DNA from: Lacrimispora xylanisolvens
Lineage (GTDB): Bacteria; Bacillota; Clostridia; Lachnospirales; Lachnospiraceae
Length of the DNA stretch: 64,000 nt
NCBI RefSeq assembly: GCF_002934545.1
Contig: NZ_PTJA01000007.1
Span: forward strand, 186,001-250,000
Direction of reading: 5' to 3'
Shown piece by piece: positions 45,453-52,643 of this stretch (its first letter is position 1; every line of letters begins with the position of its first letter). The position numbers and the translations under genes are program-made. The notes below the pieces were generated by a model, which was given only the letters and a program-made list of their open reading frames with translations, ran no database searches and was not told where the DNA came from.

Positions 45453-46531
45453 ATAATCTCCTTCCTTTCGCCAGCCGTATCTCCAGCCGGAACGCAACCA
45501 ATTGCATACGCATGTTCTTCCCAGCCATCTGGTAAATACAACCGAATGGGATCTCCTGGTTTGGGTGTAACATACAAGCCCGTTCCTTCCGGTGACGTAT
45601 ATACAGAAGAAAACGGAAACCAGATGGGTTTTCCATAGGTTTCATCTTTCTCACTCAGCAGCTTTATCTGAACTGCGTTCTCGCCTGTATTTTTAACATT
45701 CCCCATGATCATAAGTCCTGCAAGACTTAAATGCTCCTTTGCCGGAACCAGAAAACCGGACCGGGTGCGGAGTACATAATCAAACTCCACCTTACTCCCG
45801 CTGAAATTCATACTCATGGAGTATATGTAATAAGCGCTGTCTTCTATCATCACACAATCACATAAGTGCAGGCACTTTCTGCTTTTAATCAGATATTCAA
45901 CAGTCTCACCTTTCTCAAAGTCATCATAACATTTGATACGGTACTGATCGGAGTTAAAACACTTTCTGCCTTTTCTTTTTATTCTTCCAAAATGGAAACA
46001 GATGTTATTATGAACACTGTCTGCCACCAGAATCTGATTTTTCTTTGCTGCAAGACGTATTAAAAACTGCCAGTCTGTCTCCATATACTGTACAGCCAGA
46101 CCATCGGACATTTCCCGCATCTCTTTATTTAAAACTACAGTTGTATTCTCATATCCGGCAAGCACCGATCCAATTATCTGAAGATAATTCTGTCCCTCCC
46201 CCTGAAACGTCCTTATATGCTTTTCTCTGTCAAGATCCATAGTCAGGGACACTGCAAACAGATTCCAGTACACAGCTCCATCTGCCTGAATCTCATATCT
46301 TCTTTCAATTCTTCCTTTGAAAACAGGTGTTTCTTTCTTTTTCTCGTCAAGAAAAGTTATAGTCAGCAAAACCTCCTTCGATCCTCTAAGAATCAGAGTA
46401 TCTTTTTCTGCACTTACCATTCCGGTTACAACAGCTGTAAAATGTTCGTTTACTCTTTTATCAATAAAACATTGTGTCGGATAAAACATTCCCCCGGAAT
46501 CCAAATAGATTCTAAGTTGCTCCAATTTCAT
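45449..46531 (-). CDS. VgrG/phage baseplate-spike-like protein
   Basis: 360 residues from ATG 46531; a TTG at 46525 has better spacing to AAGGAG and is possible. The N-terminal part is gp27-like: a beta-rich region, then LQIIGSVLAGYENTTVVL and the characteristic QYMETDWQFLIRLAAKKNQILVAD. The C-terminal part from about 275 is an OB-fold of the gpV/gp5 type: GLMIMGNVKNTGENAVQIKLL, WFPFSSVYTSPEGTGLYVTPKPGDPIRLYLPDGWEEHAYAIGCV. It has no long spike beta-helix. VgrG-like proteins load effectors onto contractile tubes, but no tube, sheath or baseplate gene is nearby. It overlaps the upstream gene's end and the downstream 57-codon gene. Confidence 0.78.
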   Translation of the reverse strand: MKLEQLRIYLDSGGMFYPTQCFIDKRVNEHFTAVVTGMVSAEKDTLILRGSKEVLLTITFLDEKKKETPVFKGRIERRYEIQADGAVYWNLFAVSLTMDLDREKHIRTFQGEGQNYLQIIGSVLAGYENTTVVLNKEMREMSDGLAVQYMETDWQFLIRLAAKKNQILVADSVHNNICFHFGRIKRKGRKCFNSDQYRIKCYDDFEKGETVEYLIKSRKCLHLCDCVMIEDSAYYIYSMSMNFSGSKVEFDYVLRTRSGFLVPAKEHLSLAGLMIMGNVKNTGENAVQIKLLSEKDETYGKPIWFPFSSVYTSPEGTGLYVTPKPGDPIRLYLPDGWEEHAYAIGCVPAGDTAGERKEII

Positions 46532-47102
46532 TCTCCTTACTATATATCGTAATACTCTTGCGGATTTCACTTAAGCAACGGCTCCAGTCCAGCCTTTTCT
46601 CAAACGGACAGCTAAACATTACCATCAGCAGCTTTCTGCCCACCGGATAAATAATCAATGTATTAAATAGATTATCATCAAGAGCTGTACTGATAAATTC
46701 CATCCATGCAAAAGGTACATTATGGGCTGACTCTGTCCCATCTTCCAGACAAACACTCATTGGTTGAAATCGCTTTAAAACAAGATAAAATTCCTGTATT
46801 ACATCCGCAAGCTGTTCTGGCTTAATCTCTCTTTCTACCATACTGAAGGAGAAATTAACAGTGCCATCCTCATTTGTTTTTATAATTTCAGGACGCTGCT
46901 CAGAAAAATACTTTTTCTTCGCATCTTCCGGTTTCATATCCTTAAAGGTGGAGGGAAGAAAGATACCCACTTCGTTATCAAACATCCTTGCTTCACAAAA
47001 CTGAAGCAATTCTCCCTCCACATAAATCCCTGTTTCAATACTGGTAAACCGGTTAATCCGTTCAAGATGCCTGTCATTCATCAGTTTCTCTTCTTCACAC
47101 AT
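46512..47102 (-). CDS. DcrB/DUF1795-like protein of the VgrG-like operon
   Basis: 196 residues, no signal peptide or membrane segment. The C-terminal half FISTALDDNLFNTLIIYPVGRKLLMVMFSCPFEKRLDWSRCLSEIRKSI resembles the DcrB/PsbP-like fold (F-x-C-P-x-E-x-R-x-x-W pattern) of proteins that accompany VgrG or polymorphic toxin genes, where they serve as adaptors or chaperones. Similarity is at pattern level only. GAGAGGAAGA precedes the ATG. It overlaps the VgrG-like gene start region and follows the first operon gene by 21 bases. Confidence 0.65.
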   Translation of the reverse strand: MCEEEKLMNDRHLERINRFTSIETGIYVEGELLQFCEARMFDNEVGIFLPSTFKDMKPEDAKKKYFSEQRPEIIKTNEDGTVNFSFSMVEREIKPEQLADVIQEFYLVLKRFQPMSVCLEDGTESAHNVPFAWMEFISTALDDNLFNTLIIYPVGRKLLMVMFSCPFEKRLDWSRCLSEIRKSITIYSKENEIGAT

Positions 47103-47123
47103 GATTCTTCCTCTCTGGTATGT

Positions 47124-47594
47124 TCAATCTTTATCTAATATATACTGTACCATGTTCTCCTCTCCATGGCCTGCAATATAAGACAGTTCCTGACCTTTTG
47201 CGTAAATACCCTGTTCTTCCTCTCCTGCAGCAGATGCTCTGGTCATAACCAAAAGCAGTAATACTATCACTTCAATTACCAGCAGCAGTCTTTTGATTAA
47301 TGATCCTTTTCTGCATACAGTCTTTTGTGATTTATAAGTAAATCTTGGTATTAAAACCAGCCTTTCCTGTAAGATTCTGCATTTTACAATTCCGGGTTCA
47401 CGGGATGCAAAGTCAAACAGCATATTCTGACTTTTTTTCAGATAATATAAACGATTCCAAAAATGGAGATCTCCGTATAAAATATCTGTTTCCAATTCGT
47501 AATTTTTTATTTCCTCTGTTCCATCCTCCTTGCGGATTGAGCAGCTTGCTCTGTATTGGTAATAGCTTTCATTGTTTCTTTTATTCTGCACCAT
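47124..47594 (-). CDS. Hypothetical single-span membrane protein, first gene of the VgrG-like operon
   Basis: 156 residues. A soluble N-terminal domain of about 100 residues (YYQYRASCSIRKEDGTEEIKNYELE to LVLIPRFTYKS), a single membrane helix near 103-120 (LIKRLLLVIEVIVLLLLVM), and a short tail rich in acidic residues. Family unrecognised. ATG at 47594 follows AAAGGAGGG. Its promoter carries the AgrA-type repeat pair. As first gene of the operon, it may tether the cassette to the membrane. Confidence 0.65.
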   Translation of the reverse strand: MVQNKRNNESYYQYRASCSIRKEDGTEEIKNYELETDILYGDLHFWNRLYYLKKSQNMLFDFASREPGIVKCRILQERLVLIPRFTYKSQKTVCRKGSLIKRLLLVIEVIVLLLLVMTRASAAGEEEQGIYAKGQELSYIAGHGEENMVQYILDKD

Positions 47595-47637
47595 CAGCCC
47601 TCCTTTCGTTCCGAGAACTATATCACTTATAATTTAC

Positions 47638-47703
47638 ATTCTACATATTACTGAAAGAAATTCAACCGAAGTGCTAAAATTGTACACATTGAGCTCCAAA
47701 ATT
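47638..47703 (-). promoter_or_regulatory. VgrG-like operon promoter with AgrA/LytTR-type direct repeats
   Basis: Minus-sense: repeat 1 AATTTTGGAGCT (47703-47692), ten bases, repeat 2 AATTTTAGCACT (47681-47670), four bases, -35 TTGAAT (47665-47660), 16-base spacer, -10 TAGAAT (47643-47638). The spacing and sequence copy the agrDB promoter region, including the intervening bases (CAATGTGTAC against CAACGTGTAT). This geometry is that of LytTR response-regulator activation sites. Confidence 0.82.
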
Positions 47704-47775
47704 TGCATGCCGGACCAGTTGAAACAGCATACAATTAGATTTCTCCTTTGCTAAAACCAGTGAATCTATAATAGA

Positions 47776-47811
47776 AAAACGAGACTGTTGCCAGAACAAC
47801 AGTCTCGTTTT
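47776..47811 (-). terminator. Terminator of agrDB
   Basis: 15-bp perfect stem AAAACGAGACTGTTG and its complement with a six-base loop, T-rich flank in minus sense, two bases beyond the agrB stop. Confidence 0.9.
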
Positions 47812-47812
47812 C

Positions 47813-48391
47813 CTATTTCACTTTACTAATTTTCAGCACTCCATATACAAGCATAACGGACAGCAGCATATGGCTTATGGCCAGTACAACACAGACTCTC
47901 ATATTAACAAACCAGAATATCGCACCTACGATTACTTCCATTAACCAGAACTGTCTGCTTTTTGACCGGTAACGGCTTGTCTCCTCTTCATCGAGAAGCT
48001 TGTTCCTGTCAGGAACAGGTGCAAACTTAAAGATCAGAATTCCTGAAATAAGAAACCCTGCAATTGGCAATATAAGAGCCACTGTCCCGACTATGTACTT
48101 CTCAAGCAGACAGACAATCAGAATAAGGATTGCTGAAACTACAGTACAGACTCCATTGGTTCTTGCGTGATACCCGCCGCAATATGACCTTAATGGTATA
48201 TAGCTGGCAAGGAACACAAACACTGGCATAGGTGCACGCATGATTACCGCTATGAACACAGCCACGACTATGTTAATAATCTGGTTAATTAATACCTCAT
48301 AGGCGTAAAGATATAAAGCGCGCTGATCATCTTTTAAAAGATTCTTTTTAATTTGCCAGCTGACTATGTCTTCTGAAATCCGTTGTAACAT
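47813..48391 (-). CDS. agrB: Accessory gene regulator B, autoinducer-processing membrane protease
   Basis: 192 residues with about five to six membrane segments. The signature SYIPLRSYCGGYHARTNGVC contains the catalytic H75 and C82, spaced as H77 and C84 of Staphylococcus AgrB. It cleaves the C-terminal tail of AgrD and forms the thiolactone. Its ATG overlaps the agrD stop by one base (TAATG), so the two are translationally coupled. A strong terminator follows. Confidence 0.96.
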   Translation of the reverse strand: MLQRISEDIVSWQIKKNLLKDDQRALYLYAYEVLINQIINIVVAVFIAVIMRAPMPVFVFLASYIPLRSYCGGYHARTNGVCTVVSAILILIVCLLEKYIVGTVALILPIAGFLISGILIFKFAPVPDRNKLLDEEETSRYRSKSRQFWLMEVIVGAIFWFVNMRVCVVLAISHMLLSVMLVYGVLKISKVK

Positions 48392-48552
48392 TAGAACTTC
48401 CTGAGCATCTTAGCCTCTTCTGGCACTTCTGGCTGATGATGAGCCCAGAAACAGGTTACATTAATTGTATAAGCTGCAACCAGTAATGCGCATGTGTTCA
48501 TCACCTTCACCATTGATACTTTTCCTTTTAAAGCATTTAACATTTTTCTCAT
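48391..48552 (-). CDS. agrD: AgrD-type cyclic lactone autoinducer precursor
   Basis: 53 residues, easily missed because of its size. The ATG at 48552 has AAAAGGAGG at good distance. An amphipathic N-terminal helix (MRKMLNALKGKVSMVKVMN), a hydrophobic stretch CALLVAAYTINV, then the macrocycle segment TCFWAH with C34 as the ring cysteine, and the conserved acidic tail HQPEVPEEAKMLRKF that AgrB removes. The tail matches the cyclic-lactone autoinducer family of Lachnospiraceae. The ring is probably five or so residues from C34; its exact C-terminal residue cannot be read from sequence. Confidence 0.95.
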   Translation of the reverse strand: MRKMLNALKGKVSMVKVMNTCALLVAAYTINVTCFWAHHQPEVPEEAKMLRKF

Positions 48553-48575
48553 TTTGAGACCTCCTTTTTTCTTTC

Positions 48576-48642
48576 ATAATATAACAGTAATTTATGTTTT
48601 TCAAGTCAAGTGCCAAAATTATACACGTTGAGTGCCAAAATT
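48576..48642 (-). promoter_or_regulatory. agrDB promoter with AgrA/LytTR direct repeats
   Basis: Minus-sense: repeat AATTTTGGCACT (48642-48631), ten bases, identical repeat AATTTTGGCACT (48620-48609), four bases, -35 TTGAAA (48604-48599), then -10 TATTAT (17-base spacer, 48581-48576) or TATATT (15-base spacer). Two identical 12-mers 22 bp apart place both on one face of the helix directly upstream of the polymerase, the expected site of a LytTR activator. Confidence 0.85.
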
Positions 48643-48654
48643 TGCACACAGCCC

Positions 48655-49968
48655 TTACAAAAACGCAGAAATCGTTAATACTGTATCGAATAAATTATCT
48701 TTTTGAGAAAGATTTAATGACCCTCCATACTTCTCTGCCAACGATGTTACGATTCCTACTCCCAAACCATGATGTTTTGAATCTTCTTTTGTTGACAGCA
48801 GTTTATCCCCCTCCTTTTTGACTTTCACTTTAAAACTATTTTCAATATGGAATATCAGAAAATAATTAGTTCCCATAAATAGTTTTATATTTACCATTCG
48901 CTTTCCCGCCTCACACTTCGCAGCTGCCTCCAGCGCATTGTCAAGCAGATTACCAAACATTGAAATCATATCGGAATCTGATATGAAATCCAAATTTAAA
49001 TTTTTTTCTATAAAAATAGATAACTGTATATCAAGTTCCTTCGCCTTTGAAACACGTTCAGATAAAATAGCATTAAATACTGGATTGCTACTATAAATTA
49101 CTATATTAATCTCTTCTTGTATTTTACCCTTTAATTCATCAATAATTTCAACTATTTTATTGTTTTCCCCATTTAAAGCTAATAAACGAAAACTGTTAAA
49201 ATAAGAGTGAACATCATGCATAAAGCAGCGGTAATGGTCATTTATTTTTAAAATATTCTGAAAATGGTCATTTTCCATCTCTCTTTTAACCGAATAAAGT
49301 TCTGCATATTTTATTTTATTCATCATATCCGTATATCTCTCCAGGATGATAAATATAGCTGCATTTGATAGATATAATAACACCGCACCACCGCACATAA
49401 AAAATTGCAAAACAATAGTCTTAGGAAAATCCATATATAAAAAGCTGCTTGAAATAGCAAGGGATAAAATTGGCAGAATCAGTAAATACCACGAAAATCC
49501 ATTATTATTCCTTATGTTTATTTTTTTAATATACTTTTCAATATAAATTAAAAATAGAATACCTACAATATATTCTAATATTAAAAAATATACTCCTCCT
49601 GATGTGAACCATGGAGGTATATAAAAAGGCAGATTATATGAAAAGAAACGATATAATAGTTCAAAAAGAACTTCTTTTCCTCCCACAAAAGCAAAATAAA
49701 TTATGGTATATGCAATTCCATTTGTAAATGAAACTTTAAATAATAGCAAAGCATAAATATAACAAAAAAGTGGAATTGTAATAAAATTCAGGCCCACACT
49801 GCCAATTGCATTTTCAACAAAAATTAATAATGTTATAACTAAACTAATTATATGACGCTTCATACCAAAAGTTTTAAAAGGATATATGGCGGCAAAAAAT
49901 CTGCACATCATATAAACATCTGCACCACAAAATAAAAGCCTGTTTATTGACAACAAATCATTTCCCAT
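48655..49968 (-). CDS. agrC: AgrC-like sensor histidine kinase (GHKL type)
   Basis: 437 residues from ATG 49968, with AAGGATGG upstream (a second ATG at 49980 overlaps agrA). Six to seven membrane helices over residues 1-210, then a cytoplasmic dimerisation region with CFMHDVHSYFNSFRLLALNGEN, where the histidine of MHDVH is the likely phosphorylation site. The GHKL ATPase domain has SDMISMFGNLLDNALEAA (N-box) and GLGVGIVTSLAEKYGG (G-box). This is the receptor of the Agr peptide. Confidence 0.9.
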   Translation of the reverse strand: MGNDLLSINRLLFCGADVYMMCRFFAAIYPFKTFGMKRHIISLVITLLIFVENAIGSVGLNFITIPLFCYIYALLLFKVSFTNGIAYTIIYFAFVGGKEVLFELLYRFFSYNLPFYIPPWFTSGGVYFLILEYIVGILFLIYIEKYIKKINIRNNNGFSWYLLILPILSLAISSSFLYMDFPKTIVLQFFMCGGAVLLYLSNAAIFIILERYTDMMNKIKYAELYSVKREMENDHFQNILKINDHYRCFMHDVHSYFNSFRLLALNGENNKIVEIIDELKGKIQEEINIVIYSSNPVFNAILSERVSKAKELDIQLSIFIEKNLNLDFISDSDMISMFGNLLDNALEAAAKCEAGKRMVNIKLFMGTNYFLIFHIENSFKVKVKKEGDKLLSTKEDSKHHGLGVGIVTSLAEKYGGSLNLSQKDNLFDTVLTISAFL

Positions 49969-49969
49969 A

Positions 49970-50746
49970 TCAAATGCCATCCTTATATTTTGATAACATA
50001 AATTCTTCCTTCAGCATATGAAACTCCTGCGCCTTGCTTCTGGTTATCTGAAACATGGTGTCAACATCCTTCAGCCGCAATATTTTACTGGTGCAGTAGA
50101 TCAAATATTTAAAATTTATAATATAGCTGTCGTGTGGATAGCCAAAACCATATTTTTTAAGGCGTTCGTAAATTGTTTCCAGTCTTTCTGAAACGCGGAT
50201 ATCCGGAACGTCACTGCTATCTAAATCTTTTATTCCATAGATTCTGATTGAACTTTCAGAAATATGGACTCTGGTGTTTTTCTTATATTTTTCAATGTAA
50301 ACAATATCATCTGCTCTTAAAAACAGCCGCTCCCGGTTTACATTGGCAGAAAGCAGGGGTGCCTGTCCCAATTCGATCATTTTATCAAGAGAATCCCTTA
50401 TGTAACGGTCCATAACTTCATCAGTCATATTCTTCATAATATACCGATATGGCTGAACTTCAAAACTACGCGGCGAAGGTTCCGCAAAACCCGTATAAAA
50501 AACCAGTATCACATTATTATCCAGCTGACGAACCCTGACAGCTGTTTCTTCTCCATTCATTTCATTCATCTGAACATCAAGAAATATAATAGAAAATCTG
50601 ATGTTCTTTATCGCTGCCAGAAGACTGATTCCTGAATCATATTCATGGATGCGGAACTTGTCGCTTTCCGGCATGTTTTTTCCAATTCGTTCTTTTAAAC
50701 GCTCTCTGTCGCCGATACTATCATCACAAATAGCAATTTCAAACAT
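49970..50746 (-). CDS. agrA: AgrA-like LytTR response regulator
   Basis: 258 residues. Receiver domain with acidic pair D8-D9, phosphoacceptor D57 in SIIFLDVQMNEMNG, and a C-terminal LytTR DNA-binding domain (about 140-255) with IVYIEKYKKNTRVHI, SERLETIYERLKKYGFGYPHDSYIINFKYL. It precedes agrC with one base between stop and start. Its probable binding sites are the repeat pairs before agrD and before the VgrG-like operon. Confidence 0.93.
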   Translation of the reverse strand: MFEIAICDDSIGDRERLKERIGKNMPESDKFRIHEYDSGISLLAAIKNIRFSIIFLDVQMNEMNGEETAVRVRQLDNNVILVFYTGFAEPSPRSFEVQPYRYIMKNMTDEVMDRYIRDSLDKMIELGQAPLLSANVNRERLFLRADDIVYIEKYKKNTRVHISESSIRIYGIKDLDSSDVPDIRVSERLETIYERLKKYGFGYPHDSYIINFKYLIYCTSKILRLKDVDTMFQITRSKAQEFHMLKEEFMLSKYKDGI

Positions 50747-50834
50747 ACTTTTTCCCCTCTTACTTAATTACTTTCTATTAGATATCGTACTATCTCTCTT
50801 ATTCTATAAGAAATATGTCAATAATACAAGAAAA

Positions 50835-50873
50835 GGCGCCAGAAAAATACAAAATTCATATTTTCCCGGTGCC
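50835..50873 (-). terminator. Weak terminator after the ABC exporter genes
   Basis: Imperfect inverted repeat (AGGCGCC-AGAAAAATA and TATTTTCC-CGGTGCCT) 20-40 bases beyond the exporter stop, with no long T-run. It probably ends the exporter transcript. Confidence 0.45.
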
Positions 50874-50896
50874 TGATCCATAATTATCCTGCCGAA

Positions 50897-52642
50897 TTAT
50901 ACCGCAAACTGGCTGTTGTAAAGCTGAGCATAAAAACCATTTTTAGAGAGGAGATCTTCATGAGTTCCCTGTTCAATAATATGGCCATCTCTCATGACAA
51001 GTATGACATCTGCCTCCTTGATTGTGGAAAGACGATGGGCAACAATAAAACTGGTACGTCCTTCCATCATTTTCGCGAACGCCTTTTGTATCTTTAATTC
51101 CGTCCTTGTATCAATGGATGAAGTCGCCTCATCAAGAATAAGAATTGGCGGCAGACAGAGCATAACTCTGGCAATGCACAAGAGCTGCTTCTGTCCCTGG
51201 GATAAATTACCTCCGTCTTCTGATATGATTGTATCATATCCCTGAGGCATTCGGGAAATAAAGCTGTGGGCATGGGCTTCTTTTGCTGCTGTTATAATTT
51301 CATCTTCCGAAGCCTCCGGCTTCCCATATGCAATATTCTCTCTTATGGTACCTGTCTTTAACCAGGTTTCCTGAAGAACCATTCCATATTCAGACCTTAA
51401 ACTTTTTCTGGTTATATGCCGCACATCGTTTCCATCAACCTTGATTGATCCCGCATTTACATCATAAAAACGCATAAGCAGGTTGATGACAGTACTTTTT
51501 CCGCAGCCTGTGGGGCCAACAATGGCGATCCGCTTTCCCTGCCCCGCATGAAGATTCATATCTTCAATCAGAGGTACAGTGGGATTGTAGGAGAAGTCAA
51601 CATGTTCCAGTACCACCTCACCCCTTGCATCATCCAGTACAATCGCATTGCTGTCATCTGGTACTTCTATTTCTTCATCAATTAATTCAAATACCCTGGC
51701 AGCAGAAGCAAGTGCGTTCTGAAGCTCTGTTACCACTCCTGAAATCTCATTAAACGGTTTCGTATACTGATTGGCATAGCTTAGAAAGCTGGACAGCTGT
51801 CCCACTGTTAAAAGGCCATTGACTGCAGCAAATGCTCCTGCAATTCCTACACACGCATATACAAGGCTGTTTACAAACCGGGTTGCCGGATTTGTGATGG
51901 AAGAAAAAAATGTCGCTTTCAGCCCCCATAGACGAAGGTCTTCATTAATAACTTCAAATTTTTTCTGAGCTTCGTCTTCATATGCAAAGGCTTTCACTAC
52001 TTTCTGATTTCCTAACATCTCTTCCACCAGTGAAGTCAGCTCTCCCCTGGTCTGAGACTGCATCCGGAACATGCTGTAAGTTCTTTTTGCAATAAAGCTG
52101 GCCACAAACAGAGACAGCGGTGTAACAAGAACAACTAAGGCAGCAATCACCGGATTAATATAAAACATAAAAAACAATGTTCCAAGGATTGTTAAAACTC
52201 CAGTGAAAAGCTGGGTAAATCCCATGAGCAGGCCATCTGAAAACTGATCGATATCAGCAATAATTCTGCTGATAATATCCCCGTGGGCATGGGAATCTAT
52301 ATACTTTAAAGGAAGAATTTCCAGCTTGTTAAATGCCTGGGTTCTGATATCCTTTACTACACGGTAGGTGATCTGATTGTTAATATGGCTCATCACCCAC
52401 TGCGCTGCTGCAGTAATCAGTATGACAACAGCAATCTGCAAAAGTATCATACCCATGGCGCTAAAGTCTACCGCTCCTGCACCTACAATACAGTCAATTG
52501 CACGGCCGATTAATATGGGAACATACAAAGTGAAAACCACGGTCAGAAATGCGCAGAACAGGGAGGCCATCACACTCCATTTATACTTTGCAATCTTATT
52601 TAAAATCCGCTTAATTGTGGACTTGTGCTTTTTTATATTCAT
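50897..52642 (-). CDS. ABC exporter subunit 2 (fused permease-ATPase)
   Basis: 581 residues from ATG 52642 (AAAAGGAGG upstream; the frame runs to 52699). Six-helix type I exporter domain (about 10-310) followed by the nucleotide-binding domain: Walker A VGPTGCGKSTVINLL, signature NLSQGQKQLLCIARVML, Walker B PILILDEATSSID, and H-loop SFIVAHRLSTI. Heterodimeric partner of the preceding gene, separated by one base. The pair resembles YheI/YheH (BmrCD) multidrug exporters. A canonical site is present here: Walker B ends in DE. Confidence 0.93.
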   Translation of the reverse strand: MNIKKHKSTIKRILNKIAKYKWSVMASLFCAFLTVVFTLYVPILIGRAIDCIVGAGAVDFSAMGMILLQIAVVILITAAAQWVMSHINNQITYRVVKDIRTQAFNKLEILPLKYIDSHAHGDIISRIIADIDQFSDGLLMGFTQLFTGVLTILGTLFFMFYINPVIAALVVLVTPLSLFVASFIAKRTYSMFRMQSQTRGELTSLVEEMLGNQKVVKAFAYEDEAQKKFEVINEDLRLWGLKATFFSSITNPATRFVNSLVYACVGIAGAFAAVNGLLTVGQLSSFLSYANQYTKPFNEISGVVTELQNALASAARVFELIDEEIEVPDDSNAIVLDDARGEVVLEHVDFSYNPTVPLIEDMNLHAGQGKRIAIVGPTGCGKSTVINLLMRFYDVNAGSIKVDGNDVRHITRKSLRSEYGMVLQETWLKTGTIRENIAYGKPEASEDEIITAAKEAHAHSFISRMPQGYDTIISEDGGNLSQGQKQLLCIARVMLCLPPILILDEATSSIDTRTELKIQKAFAKMMEGRTSFIVAHRLSTIKEADVILVMRDGHIIEQGTHEDLLSKNGFYAQLYNSQFAV

Positions 52643-52643
52643 A

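Noticed and set aside
45279-47594. Prophage or complete type VI secretion cluster
   Set aside because: No tail-tube, sheath, capsid, integrase or ATPase gene in the surrounding 20 kb; only spike-like and adaptor-like genes.
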